A stretch of DNA of 64,000 nt from Sialis fuliginosa (lineage: Eukaryota > Arthropoda > Insecta > Megaloptera > Sialidae): the NCBI GenBank assembly GCA_961205875.1, contig OY540820.1:5270001-5334000 (forward strand). Direction: 5' to 3'. Every line of letters starts with the position of its first letter. Positions within the stretch are counted from its first letter, which is position 1. Shown one piece after another: positions 22,634 to 33,311 of the stretch. The position numbers were made by a program, and so were the translations under genes. The notes beneath the pieces were generated by a model that ran no database searches, was not told where the DNA came from, and saw only the letters and a list, made by a program, of their open reading frames with translations.

Positions 22634-22670
22634 ATTTTGTCCTGCTAGATTTGCAAAATCTTACACTGTG
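22634..22670 (-). repeat. Transib right terminal inverted repeat, RSS-like
   Basis: Read on the minus strand: CACAGTG (22670-22664), 23 bp, then ACAAAATAT. It differs from the left end at about four positions, all in the 23-bp spacer. Both ends have the 23-bp spacing. Confidence 0.9.
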
Positions 22671-22675
22671 CGCTG
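22671..22675. repeat. Transib target-site duplication, right
   Basis: CGCTG, an exact match to 19854-19858. Confidence 0.93.
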
Positions 22676-22897
22676 GGCAGAACAGGCCGGTATTCTATTG
22701 ATTGTCAATTGTTTATTTTGTTTTCAATATTTAACTTTTAAATTTAAATAGAACAAAAATTATTTTTACTTTTTGTTCTGATTCGTTTTTGTTAGGTAGG
22801 TAATTTAAGTGTTATTTGGTTTTTATTACATTAATAACTAATCGTGTTTGTAATTAATTCAACTATATATTTTTTATATCCTAAACAATAATTCCGT

Positions 22898-22932
22898 AGT
22901 CCACGCGAGCGAAGCCGCGTGGGCCCAGCTAG
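22898..22932 (+). other. Helitron 3' hairpin and CTAG terminus
   Basis: The inverted repeat CCACGCG...CGCGTGG is followed by GCCCAG and CTAG. Helitrons use such a hairpin as the end-of-transfer signal. Confidence 0.85.
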
Positions 22933-23023
22933 TGAGTTCATAAGAATTACTAAAAACAAGCCCATTAATCAAAAAAAACGAAAACTTGCTCTTATAGCGG
23001 CCATAACTGGTGCGTTTACCTTA

Positions 23024-24045
23024 TTAGCTGAGTTATTAAACTTTCTTACTTACATGAAGAATCTCTGTAAAGATCTATTTAAATATAATTATCCATTTAG
23101 CATTAATTGGTGTTTTGAAATCGTTCACATTCAGTAATGTGTGTGTGTATCTTCTTAAACAAATAATTCCAAACATACACGCACAAATTACTTCTGTCTA
23201 ATCTCACAAATTTGGACAGGTTTTTAATTAAATCTACCGTGAATCCGAAACTCTTGAATTAATGAAATAAATTTCGAACACGGGTTCATGATAATTTGTT
23301 TGTAGTGTTTGCAATATTCACTTCAACAACAGAACGTAGCGTCCTGCTTGTTCTACATACCCCCTTTCTCTCGTCTATTCTACGTCTTGAACTTTTTCCA
23401 GTGGCGGCTAAAAATATATTTATTGTTAGAAAATTGCTGTAAAATAAAATACTATATTTACAAAATACATCTTTTTTCTGTTAATTGTTTTCTTCTTATA
23501 TTATTAAATTTGCCTTATGCGATATTTATTTATTTATATGTTTGTGGCAACGAATCGACTATATAACTATACTAATTCAATTTGAAATCACAGTGTCAGT
23601 GAGAGTTAAGTTACAACCGAAACATTACGTTTCCATAGCTACATTTTTTTAATAAATACCTTACTTCTCATTACTGTCAATTAAAAAAAATTTTAATTCT
23701 TATTCTTTAAACCATAGGTGTCCAACCTTTTCAACCTTCTGGGCCGCATAGCAGAAATTTTATTTAATTTAATTTACTAAGGGCCGCATTTTTTAAAACT
23801 CTTCTAGTATGAACAAAATCAACTTTTTTTTAAATGCAATATTTAGTATCTACGAAAAGAGTCTAACTGAGTTTTATTTTCAACTTTTTAGTCGGTTTTT
23901 AAAAGGCAAATTGTTTTTAAAAAAAAGTTTTTTTTATATTTTTTATTGTTATACTAAAGTTATGTTTTTCTTATTTTCAATATGTTTCTTACAGCCCCTT
24001 TGTATTGTCATATGCATGTCAATATATATACTGGCTGATTCATCA
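23024..24045. other. No gene; one hAT remnant
   Basis: Open frames at 23309-23566 and 23809-24072 are low-complexity Phe/Leu/Lys translations of AT-rich DNA. Around 23715-23795, ATAGGTGTCCAACCTTTTC and two GGGCCGCAT segments look like a decayed hAT end. Confidence 0.4.
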
Positions 24046-24420
24046 TCGCCGAGCCGAAACTCCTGGACCTAGAAACGTGAAATTTCAGAGGTGTCTTCCT
24101 TTTATGATGTTAGCACCCACTAAAAAAGGATTTTTCGAAATTCAATCCCTATGGTGGTAAAAGGGAGTGTAAAAGTTTGTATAGAAAAAAAAATTTTTTT
24201 GGTCGAATTAATTTGAAACTTAAAATAAATACTCTAAATACAAATAATGAAACACATATTTTCGCATTTCCCAAAATTCAACCTTTAAGGGGTTGCAAGG
24301 GAGTGGAAAAGTTTATATCAGAATTTTTTTTATAAAACGTGGCACAAATACTCTACAAGACAAATAGCATTTCCAAAAATTCAACCCCTAAGGGATGGGA
24401 GGGGGGGAAGTTGATTATTG
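24046..24420 (+). repeat. Family J repeat with internal ~120-bp periodicity
   Basis: Starts GATTCATCATCGCCGAGCCG, then GTGAAATTTCAGAGGTGTC and GTTAGCACCCACTAAAAAAG (shared with 15655-15765). The phrase AAATTCAACCCCTAAGGG recurs in diverged form at about 24140, 24276 and 24376, each followed by GGGAGTG-like text. Degenerate tandem structure; non-coding. Confidence 0.55.
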
Positions 24421-24855
24421 TGGGGAATTTGGAGCCTCACTTATTCGACTGCCTCACATTTCAAATCAACCACAGAGTCAGTGTTTATCATAATAATAAA
24501 ATTAAAATTTTAAAAACATAGTTCCTAATAATAACACCATGGCGCCACTGCGTCAACTCTTATCTTAGCTATCAGAAACTTCATATTGGATAAGGAAAAG
24601 GTTCAGATCTGTCTCTGTATACACAAAACCTCAACTCAAGAATAATTTGGATATCCATGCAATAAATATAAAGGTGAAAGCAGATTTTAAGGGAATTCGC
24701 AGATTTTATTGTTTCAAAAGATTGAGGTGGTACATTTATTATTACTGGAAAAACAGAGAAACTCTGGTTTCTTAGTCACTTAAACTAAAAATATACATCT
24801 TAACCACAATAAAACAATGTCACTCGACACGTGTTTCGACTTAGTAGTTACAAAG
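24421..24855. other. No feature seen
   Basis: AT-rich; nothing recognised. Confidence 0.35.
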
Positions 24856-24859
24856 TTAG

Positions 24860-25610
24860 TGTGGGGGGGGGGGCAAAATAAAACACTGCTTTTAACCCCC
24901 TACAGGCGCCATTTTTGAGTTAGAAAAAAATTAAAAAATATGGTCATGTTCTACGAATTGAGATGTACATTTTGACATACCACATGCCTAGATATGAAAA
25001 TAAAAATTTTAAATTCTCTCACACCCCTCCCTATTATTTCTAAATTTAAAATTATATTGTTGACTTTAGTATTTGTCGTTGGTAGTCCCACCAAAACCTC
25101 GTTACCAAATTTTTTTCAGATTTTTTGAGCCGGTAGTTACAGAGTTAGAGAGGGGGGGACAGAATATAATACTGCTTTTAGCCCCCTACAGGCGCCATTT
25201 TTGAGTTAAAAAAAAAATATATGGTCAAATTCTACTAATTGAGATGTACATTTTGACATGCATGGTATACAATTTTTTTTTTTTTTGGATTTGCTTTAAA
25301 ACCCCCTACAGGCACCATTTTTGATTTAGAAAAAAAATTAAAAAAGGGTCAAATTCAGCTTCTTTGGTTATACATTTTAACGTGCCACATGCCTTGGTAT
25401 AAAAAAAAATATTTTTTTACCTAGCTTTAGCTCCTTATTGCCCCCCTTGAAAAATTATTTATTCAATAAATTTGTACATATTTTACTAGAGGGTGTCATT
25501 TTACATGTTCAGTAAAAATTTCAAGTTTCTAGCTTATATAGTTTACGAGCTATTTGGCTTTGAATGAAAAGGACGGACGGACAAAGGAACCATAAAAAAC
25601 GACTTTTACA
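24860..25610 (+). repeat. Family E repeat, partly tandem
   Basis: The marker CCCCTACAGGCGCCATTTTT occurs at about 24896, 25180 and (as CAGGCACCATTTTT) 25300. Each is followed by AAAAA, GGTCAAATTC-like text and TACATTTTGACATG. A related segment lies inverted at 41640-41905. It ends near GGACGGACGGACAAAGGAAC. Non-coding. Confidence 0.6.
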
Positions 25611-25644
25611 ATTTATTGTTAATATTTTTATGTACTAATAGCCC

Positions 25645-25785
25645 AGGAAATGAAGGAAAAAATACAAGGAAAATGTATGAGGTGCCAAATTTAAACAGTG
25701 GTTAGAACATGTCCAGATGAATATTTCCTAAAAACTCCCTAGTAAAATTTGCTCCGGAACACCCTCAACCAAGGGCCAAAAGTTT
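25645..25785 (-). repeat. Family K fragment
   Basis: Inverse of part of 47920-48080, sharing GAACATGTCCAGATG, AATTTAAACAGTGGTTAG and AACCAAGGGCCAAAAG. Non-coding. Confidence 0.6.
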
Positions 25786-25884
25786 ATATATATAAATAAT
25801 ATAAAATAATATTTATATATATGTATATAAAGTTTTATATATAGCGTTTAAAATAACTATTTTATATCGTTGGACCTTTAAAAC

Positions 25885-26230
25885 TTTCAAAAGTTATTTG
25901 AAATTTTAATAAGTAAACTGATAACGACTTTGAACGCAAATATATCGTGACTGAAAGATTAAAAAAGGTCATATAACATTTTTTGTTGCATTTTAGAAGA
26001 CCTATCTAAAGACACCCCACTTAATGAATTAAGTAAAAAAAAATGCAGAATATTCTTTTCAGTCTATGGAAAGGGGGTCCAAAAAAATAGTTTCATTTCT
26101 GTTTTTGAGTCATCAGTTTTCGTCCGTATACCAAATTTCATCTTAATTGGTATAAAATTTATATATACAGACAGACGGACGGACAGAGCGAAACTAAAAG
26201 GGTTCCTAGTTTTCTACGGAACCCTAATAG
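25885..26230 (+). repeat. Family L repeat
   Basis: Includes AACGACTTTGAACGC, TATATCGTGACTGAAAG, CAGACAGACGGACGGACAG and GGGTTCCTAGTTTTCTACGG. Parts recur inverted at about 56395-56460, and the tail recurs weakly at 34080-34130. Non-coding. Confidence 0.55.
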
Positions 26231-26849
26231 TACGATTACAAATAATACATGGGATTGGAATCCAATTTCGTTTTTTTTACAGTCAAGAAATTTAATTTAC
26301 ATATAATTTTCAACACTAAATACATTATTTTAATAATGAAATATAGACCTTAAAACTCAGCAGAGAAAATCATTGAGTTCGAAATGAAATATGTATGTCC
26401 TAATACAGTAAATTAAAAATTCCTGTGTGTATTTACATTTTTATTAAATGTACTTGGCTGTTATGGCTTGATTCTGGATAATGGCAATAATTCCAATAAC
26501 TTTTTCCATAAATACTGACAGAATTAAAAATAGCAGAAAAAGGAACAAAAAACAAAGAGTGAAATTTGTATCAGTGATATACATATATGTATATGTGAAT
26601 ATTCGTACTCTCGTTAAAATAATTTAAATATTTTAACAGTCTTTTATAAAGACTCGTTCAGTATATTAATTCTCTGTTGGTCAAATAGAACGATTACCAT
26701 AACTTCTTTTATTTTCATCAACACCTCAAATCCTATGCATTCATTTACGTTATTACTATTTTAAATGCTTTGATTATATTAAATTACATGAAGGTCGGGA
26801 ATTTAGAGGCATAAATAAAACAATCCGTGGGTTCGACCTTTAAGGGCCA
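26231..26849. other. No feature seen
   Basis: AT-rich; nothing recognised. Confidence 0.35.
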
Positions 26850-26985
26850 CACAACCAACTTCACAACATAGTATGACTATAAATACTTACTTGAATACTG
26901 ATTATTTTTTGATTTCATATAGTTTATGTGATTTTTTTTTTTAATATGTACCTATATGAAAAATTTTAATGGAATTGGTCAGAAA
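26850..26985 (+). repeat. Repeat representing the empty site of A5
   Basis: Matches 63325-63720 once the family A insertion (63399-63675) is removed from that copy. TATAGTTTATGTGA, a T-run, AATATGTA and AATTTTAATGGAATTGGTCAG are in the same order. It thus shows what an unoccupied target looks like. Confidence 0.7.
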
Positions 26986-27149
26986 AAAAAACGTTTTATT
27001 AACTTCCCAACTGGTTATTGTAATCGGTCCTAAAATCAAAATCAAAAATTTCAACATATTTGCATGTTTCAAGGTCACTATAGTATATTTACACTACGTA
27101 TGTGCGTGTCATTTTTTACGTGCATGAAATCTCGCAAATGAAAAATTTG

Positions 27150-27537
27150 CCATACCTGGATGTTTTTGTTGGCTTTTAAAAAAATGTTCAAGATATATTT
27201 TTTCAATTTAAACATTTTATTTGACTTGTGTGTATTTCAAAATGTCAATTTTCAAACGTCATTATTCCGAAAACCGCTGATTTTAGAGATATAGTATGTT
27301 GTACAAAAAGTATTGAGAATACACCGTATAATGGTATATGGCATAATAAAATTCTATTTTAAAAAATCAATGATGACTGTATATGTTCTTCTTGAGACAC
27401 ACTGTATACAATTTTCTTATGTCAAAAAATCCGCAACTAAAAATACTAATCGACATGTCCGAGCGTTTTTGTACAAAATAATTACCTAAATCTTAAACGA
27501 ATTTGTTCCTTTCATCATGAACGCACTGTATGTACAT
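27150..27537 (+). repeat. Family C repeat, copy C2
   Basis: Matches 17490-17885, sharing CGAAAACCGCTGATTTTAG and TCATCATGAACGCACTG. It lacks the left hairpin arm seen in C1. It directly abuts family I at 27545. Confidence 0.7.
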
Positions 27538-27544
27538 TCGTCTG

Positions 27545-27928
27545 CATTAATGGTCTTGCAGTTTATATTCATTTTCGTTTATCACAAACTCAGTAGGCTC
27601 CTCCCATTTGATTATTATAATATTTAAATCATTTATCTATGTATCAAACAAAGACAGATATTTTGAAATTCATTTGACAGATAAAGAACTACTCTTCGTT
27701 TATAATACTCATATATATTTGTGCAATTAAATTATTATGTAATCTATTGAAAATTGTACAAGTAAATTTTGTGGCAATAAATATTTGATATTCCGAATTA
27801 GTATTTAAATATATTAAACTTGATAGAAAAAGATAACCGATGTTGTTTGTCTTTAAATTTGGAATCTGTTGTAAGTGATTCTAGCCTTTAGAGTGCCAGA
27901 CGAGTTCTGCAGGCGACTGTACAAGTAC
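27545..27928 (+). repeat. Family I repeat, copy I2 (uninterrupted)
   Basis: Contains both parts that are separated at 14631-14845 and 15845-15960. The two are joined here by about 80 bp. Non-coding. Confidence 0.65.
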
Positions 27929-28442
27929 ATATCCCTTTACGAAATACTACAATTGCAGTGCAGCAATACTTTTCTGAACTGACATTTTGCAAAGAAAATA
28001 AATCTCTGTACATATGTATAAAGCAATTAAATCACATTCTAGCTTACGTAAAATTTGAAAATTATGTAGACATGCGATGTAATGTCTGTAAATAACGCAA
28101 CTTGCTTGCAAAAGGACACGAAGTTTATTAACCAAGTGTGTGCAACCACATCAAATGTATCCAAACATCAGAAAATACATGTAGGTATGTCTGTATAATG
28201 AATATAAACAATTGCAAATTATGCATAACAAAGGAGCAATTAATTGAGATATTTCATCTAACAGGAATTCATTATTGTAATAAACTCTAATTTACAAATA
28301 ATTCTACAAACAGCGATTCATATTATTGATTCCTCCTACATTATTTTGGATATTATTCAATAAATTATGTAATTATGAACGAATTTTTGAATAATATTCC
28401 ATTAATATTTGCACTGAAACTTCAAAAGAAATAGTATAAAAG
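27929..28442. other. No feature seen
   Basis: AT-rich; a 62-codon minus-strand frame has no recognisable content. Confidence 0.35.
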
Positions 28443-29829
28443 CTGATGACATATTTTTCTGCCCCATCTGAGCACTAGACAGACTTACGGAAATCGTTTA
28501 TTCATGTGTTGTACATCATGAAAAAAATAGTCCCAACCTCCACACCCGGGGAATAAGGGGTTTAATTCCTTAGTGAACATGTAAAGAAAAAATGCATTTT
28601 TGCCCCATGTGAGCACTAATAAAATCACCACAGGGAGTTAGTTCATGAAAAGTTAGATAGTGAAAGTTTTTTTATTGCAATGGGCAGACGCGTAGGACGG
28701 GGATAAGGGTCAGGCAGACGCACTCAAAGATGCAATTTTTTTTTAAATTGCCCCATTTGAGCATTGATGAATTTTGGAGGGATGGCAGGTTTTGATCTAT
28801 GGATGACCGGAAAAATAAAGGTAGACGCGTAGGATGGGGATAAACATGCAATTTTTTAATGAAAATTGTCACATTTGAGCATTGTTGAATTTTTTGAAGG
28901 ATGATAGGTTTTGATCTATAAATGATCGAAAAAACATAAGCAGACGTATAGTGTGGGGATAAGGGGTGGGCAGACGCAATTGAAAGTGCTATCCTATTTT
29001 TTTAACTGGGTTGTTTTATAATTTATTTTTTTGGTTGAAGTTGTCCGCAATGACTCTCTGGATAACATTGGGATTTTAACTCAGGACCTTGGGACTTTGA
29101 GTTTTGTAAATTTATAAATTTCAATAACACGGTAATTTATATCAAAAAAACTACAAGGGACATATTTTCTTCTTATTTAGATGATTCTAAAACATATTTG
29201 ATATCATCGGTGAAATATTTAGTACCGGAGATACAATGTTTTTAAAAAAATTACCATTCTTTGCCACTTTCAATTGCGTCTGCCCACCTCTTATCCCCAC
29301 ACTACGCGTCTGCCTATGTTTTTTCGATCATTTATAGATCAAAACCTATCATCCTTCAAAAAATTCAGCAATACTCAAATGAGACAATTTTCATTTTAAA
29401 AATTGCATGTTTGTGCGCGTCTGCCCGTCCCTTATCCCCATCCTACGCATCTGCCTTTTTGTTTTTCCGGTTATCTACAGATCAAAAATTGCCATCCCTC
29501 CAAAATTCATCAATGCTCAAATGGGGCAATTTTCAAAAAAAAAATTGCATCTTTGAGTGCGTCTGCCTGCCCCTTTATCCCCACCCTACGCGTCTGCCCA
29601 TTGCACTTTCACTATCTAACTTTTCATAGACTAACTCCCTGTGGTGATTTTATTAGTGCACACATGGGGTAAAAATACACTTTTTCTTTACATGTTCACT
29701 AAGGAATTAAACCCCTTTATCCCCGGGTGTGGGGGTTGGGACTATTTTTTCCATGATGTACAACACATGAATAAACGATTTCCGTAAGTCTGCCTAGTGT
29801 TCAGATGGGGCAGAAAAATATGTCATCAG
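28443..29829. mobile_element. Foldback element, ~550-bp arms, internal repeats
   Basis: The left arm (28443-28989) reads CTGATGACATATTTTTCTGC at its start, and the right arm (29263-29829) ends with the complement. The spacer is about 273 bp. Each arm contains three diverged units headed by GCAGACGCGTAGGA-type text and GGGGATAAGG, spaced about 118-140 bp apart, plus TTTTGATCTATNNATGA. Open frames at 28672-28872 and 29261-29672 are translations of these repeats. No transposase and no clear target duplication, so the family is unassigned. Confidence 0.8.
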
Positions 29830-30066
29830 ATCTTGAACTATTATTACTAGGACTCTAAAATTTTGTAAAGTGGAATATATTTCTACAAAATTTCTAAAAA
29901 TATTCGGTCAAGACATACACGGGTGTATGCCATAAGAGTTCCGAAATACTTACTACTACTAAAATCTTTTTAGTAGTTCCTACTACTTAAATCTTTAACA
30001 CCTACAAAATAAACTAAGAACATACCTTTAAACTCGATTACGAACTGCTGCAAATTCTAAAATGAT

Positions 30067-30215
30067 TGTTAACCAACGAACCAACAAAATTTCATTAATA
30101 TCGGTTCAGTAGTTCATGAGTTATGCATGTGACAAGGATTCAAACAGACAACAGTCTTGATCTGAAACGGAAAGATCGAAAGAAAATTTTGAAATTGGAG
30201 AACAACTTTTGAAGC
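30067..30215 (+). repeat. Family A fragment, A7
   Basis: Keeps ATATCGGTTCAGTAGTTC, ATGAGTTATGCATGTGAC and AATTTTGAAATTGGAGAAC of family A. Both ends are missing. Confidence 0.6.
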
Positions 30216-30475
30216 AATATATTAATTAAATATGAAAACAAACAACGTAAATCACTAAAATACATACATAATTAATACAAACAATTGAAAATGTATGTAT
30301 TATAGAAAAGAGCAACTAATTGAGATATTTTATGTAACAAAAGTTCATTGTTTCAAACTCTTTACAAATAAATCAACAAACAGTGATTAATATAATTAAT
30401 AATATATTATTTTCTATATTATTCAGTAAAATATCCAGATATACTAATTGCATGATAATTAAATTAACTCTTTCA

Positions 30476-30600
30476 TAGTCCTCAGTACGTCAACCCTTTT
30501 GTTAATTTATTACCATACTTATGAAACTTCGTGAGTGGCTTCTTTTTGACGAGTCTAACAACATTTTTATTTGCAAAAAATTTTTTAAATGGGGAATTTT
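30476..30600 (+). repeat. Family H repeat, copy 1
   Basis: Shares AGTCCTCAGTACGTC, TTAATTTATTACCATA and GTGAGTGGCTTCTTTTTGA with 36702-36830, where it lies inside a hAT element. Confidence 0.6.
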
Positions 30601-31606
30601 CGAACGTGCACTCGCGGAATTTTCCGGGCGGCGAACAGGAAAAACGGCTCAAGATATTTGTCAGACAAAATGCCCAATGAATTGTAACTAAGATAATATG
30701 GTGAGAAAATCGAAAAAAAATTGTCGGACAAAAATAGTGGGGTATTACCTTTTATACATACATTGTTTTATGGCCATAAATTTTATAAATGATAAGATAA
30801 TTTAATGCTTGATACGCCGTTCGAAAGAGCATATCAATATCTAACTTTTGCAGGACAAAGATATGCCATATCTTGCGAAACAAAAAAGTTATCATCAATT
30901 TTCTGAGGAGCTTGAAATTGGCTTTTTTTTGGTCCAACAGTAGGATACGGCCTAAAACCTAATAAAAACTGTTATAAAAGCGGAAAAATGAAGAAAACAC
31001 ATTGAGTTATGAAAAATTATTCAATATTATTGGTTTATTCAACACTTTCATCTGATTTTACATCTAAATCAGAGTCACAATGAACGCAAGTGTAGAAACT
31101 ATTACGCACAGAAATCACAGAAAATTTAGCTAAAAAAACATTCAAAATCATTTACATGTATTCCAATGGCAATTTTCAATAATAAAAATGACGTTTCAAT
31201 ACTTTACGAAGAAAAAAAAGTGCGTTTCTCACTGTTGGAAAAGGACGCCATTTTTAAATTACCAAAAAATAAAAATTCCATTCACTATTTTCACAAATCA
31301 TTTTTATTACAATGAAAAACTATAGAAAGGGAATCGAACGCTGTATAAACCTTTATTTTTCGATGAAAAATATAAATTTTATAAGCACTTTAAAAAATCT
31401 TGAAAAAGTTTTTAGAAAAATTTTTTTACGCTATGTTTGGCACAACTCAACAAATGCATCTTTTTGCACTGAAACTATCCAGAAAGTGAAAGAGCAATTG
31501 ACGTTGCCTGTCAAAGTCAAAAGTTTGGTGTTACTCCTCAACAGAAAAAAATATCGCCATTTCCCACTGTTGAACTATTCCCACTGTTGGAGCAATTCCC
31601 CTACTT
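30601..31606. other. No gene seen
   Basis: AT-rich. A 172-codon frame begins at 31312, but its first part has no recognisable content and its end lies in the mariner below. CACTGTTGG recurs at about 31230, 31570 and 31583. Confidence 0.35.
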
Positions 31607-31609
31607 ATA

Positions 31610-32178
31610 ACGGGTCTTTCAAGTTCGAGTTTCTTTTTCAGCAGTGTTTTGTTCTGACAGTTATCATAGTTTTTTGTTTTTTGTTTGACATAAATCAAGT
31701 TGAAAGTGTACAATTTACTAAAATGAATTCGATTTCGCTCGAAAACCATATAAAAATAATCAAAATCCAACGAAACAATGAATTTATTGCGAACGAAATT
31801 CCAGGGAAGAATAATCTCAAGAAATTCTGAAGCAATTTGACTGCCAATATCGCCGGATTTAACGCCTTTGGACTATTTTCTGTGGAGCCATCTCAAAAAT
31901 AGAGTTTATGCAAATAAACCAGAAAATATTGAAGTCTTGAAAGACAACATTGTTCGCGAAATTGCCGAGAAAGAGCCCCAATTATGCCGAAATGTCATTG
32001 AAAATTTCACCAAAAGAATCGACATCTGTAAGCACACGGGGGACATTTGCAAGATATCATTTATCATACATAAATTGTAAACCCTCTACTACATATATGT
32101 ATCAATAAACAGATGATGATTTTCCATTCAAAATGGGTATTTTAATTTTAAAAAGAAACTCGAACTTGAAAGACCCTG
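31610..32178 (+). mobile_element. Internally deleted mariner-like element, 569 bp
   Basis: Inverted ends ACGGGTCTTTCAAGTTCGAG and CTCGAACTTGAAAGACCC lie between TA dinucleotides (31608-31609, 32179-32180). The interior carries the start and the C-terminus of a mariner-type transposase with the middle missing. A full element would be about 1.3 kb. Confidence 0.82.
31723..32080 (+). pseudogene. Mariner-like transposase remnant
   Basis: The 5' piece starts MNSISLENHIKIIKI at 31723, like the helix-turn-helix start of these transposases, and stops at 31830. The 3' piece, in another frame from about 31841, reads LPISPDLTPLDYFLWSHLK, then RVYANKPENIEVLKDNI and LCRNVIENFTKR. The SPDLTPLDYFLW segment holds the third catalytic Asp of the DDD triad. 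The central catalytic domain with the first two Asp is absent and the frame is broken, so it cannot act as a transposase. Its ends remain recognisable for mobilisation by a full-length relative. Confidence 0.8.
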
Positions 32179-32180
32179 TA

Positions 32181-32533
32181 CTACCTATATGTATATTTCA
32201 TATACATGGTATAAGAAAGTAAAAACACCCGGTATGTATTTCACTGGCATAGTCAAAGTAAAGTAAGACCAACGTAAACGAACTGTGGTTTGTGGTTTAG
32301 CGTTCATGTGTGTACAAAAACCACCTAAAATTATTCACTGTGATAAAAGTAAATTATAAAGTTAAGATAAATGGTTCCAAATACGCTTTTCTATATTAAA
32401 TTAGAATAATAATATTAAATATGTTACTCCGGTTAGGTATTTTTATATTTAGACCCGAGAAAAAATTCACTGAATTTCGTAGTTAGTATAAACTCGCCCG
32501 CACTAGATACGTACGCGCCCATAATAGATACAT
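32181..32533. other. No feature seen
   Basis: AT-rich; no gene or element recognised. Confidence 0.35.
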
Positions 32534-32534
32534 T

Positions 32535-32690
32535 AAGGTAAAGGCACCAGTTATGGCCGCTATAAAAGCAAGTTTTCGTTTGGATTAATGGGCTTGTTTT
32601 TTGTAATTCTCGTAAACTCATGTTACTAATAAAACAAGTAACTCATTATTAATTTAATCAATTTAACTACCAAAGTCACCAAATATCAGA
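32535..32690 (-). mobile_element. Family B MITE, truncated copy B3
   Basis: Starts AGGTAAAGGCACCAGTTATG after TA, in the inverted orientation of B1. It keeps GGGCTTGTTTTTTGTAATTC and CCAAAGTCACCAAATAT, then diverges. Confidence 0.7.
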
Positions 32691-33311
32691 ATTTGAAGAT
32701 ATCATTTTAAATTTTGAAGAAATAATATAGAATTTTTTTTTATATTTAGACATGTGGAATGTCGAAATGTGTTCTTACATAGGATGATTCATAAATACGG
32801 AATTAGATTTAACCTTGCATTTTAAAATATTTGAAATGAAACAAATTATTACCTTAATCAGATCTTAATTAAAAATATACAAATTTAATTTTTTTAAATT
32901 GTCGGACAAAAAATTTACGTATAAATACATCACTCTCAGATTTTGAGGGTCTCAAGACATGTACGATTTTCGGGGTAACATAATAATTTTCTTTCTCAAT
33001 AAGCGGAAAATTAAAAATATTTATAAAAGCAAAATATGATATATCCTGCATCTATAACAATACAATATGATGAAGAAATCTTGATGTATAAGTTGTTTGG
33101 AGATAAAGCAGAACCCCCGCCTTGAACGCATATAGAGAATTCATCTCCTTGGATTTGTAAGGGTCGAAGCTCCTCAAAAGAAATGTCAATCGAATAACTC
33201 GATTCAAGAAATTTTACTTTTTTAGTTTTTAATATAGGAAATGGTAATTCCTAAGATACGAACGATTTTTGCTTTGTTAAAATACTGCATGTGTTTTTTT
33301 ATTTACAAGCC
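32691..33311. other. No feature seen
   Basis: AT-rich; a 60-codon minus-strand frame has no recognisable content. Confidence 0.35.

Larger units (their letters stand above)
19859..22670 (-). mobile_element. Complete Transib transposon, 2812 bp
   Basis: Full-length DNA transposon. It has both terminal inverted repeats (about 37 bp, four mismatches), a perfect 5-bp duplication (CGCTG) and one two-exon transposase gene on the minus strand. Both ends start CACAGTG. The transposase has the RAG1/Transib core, including DGSGGQSRYKQ, MVDGKVCN and TLHKILLHGPEVI. Length, ends and gene order fit the superfamily, whose transposase is the accepted relative of vertebrate RAG1. The element lies inside a Helitron, so it arrived later. 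Preserved ends and one lone stop codon suggest a recent insertion. Confidence 0.95.
19258..22932 (+). mobile_element. Non-autonomous Helitron carrying a Transib
   Basis: The 5' end is TC directly after an A; the 3' end is CTAG directly before a T. This is the Helitron rule of insertion between A and T without duplication. A terminal hairpin, CCACGCG/CGCGTGG, lies about 6 bp before CTAG. Without the Transib and its duplicated 5 bp, the element is about 858 bp and has no Rep/helicase. Its 3' tail recurs at 7907-8068 and, inverted, at 41203-41340. Confidence 0.88.
18920..23022 (+). mobile_element. Family B MITE copy B2, split by a Helitron
   Basis: The left part (18920-19257) runs from AGGTGGTGGCACCAGTC to AGTTGTTTTATAAGTAACA and has an internal deletion near 19197. 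The right part (22933-23022) resumes TGAGTTCATAAGAATTAC and ends GCGGCCATAACTGGTGC plus ACCT. Joined, the two halves match the uninterrupted family members (AGTAACATGAGTTCATGAG). Flanking TA is seen at 18919-18920 and just past the end. Non-autonomous, with no coding of its own. Confidence 0.85.

Noticed and set aside
29261..29672. 122- and 89-codon frames on the plus strand
   Set aside because: Translations of the repeated units in a foldback arm; the arm's partner does not keep either frame.
31312..31830. 172-codon frame as a single gene
   Set aside because: It begins in unassigned DNA and runs through the mariner's terminal repeat. Only its last ~36 codons are transposase-derived.
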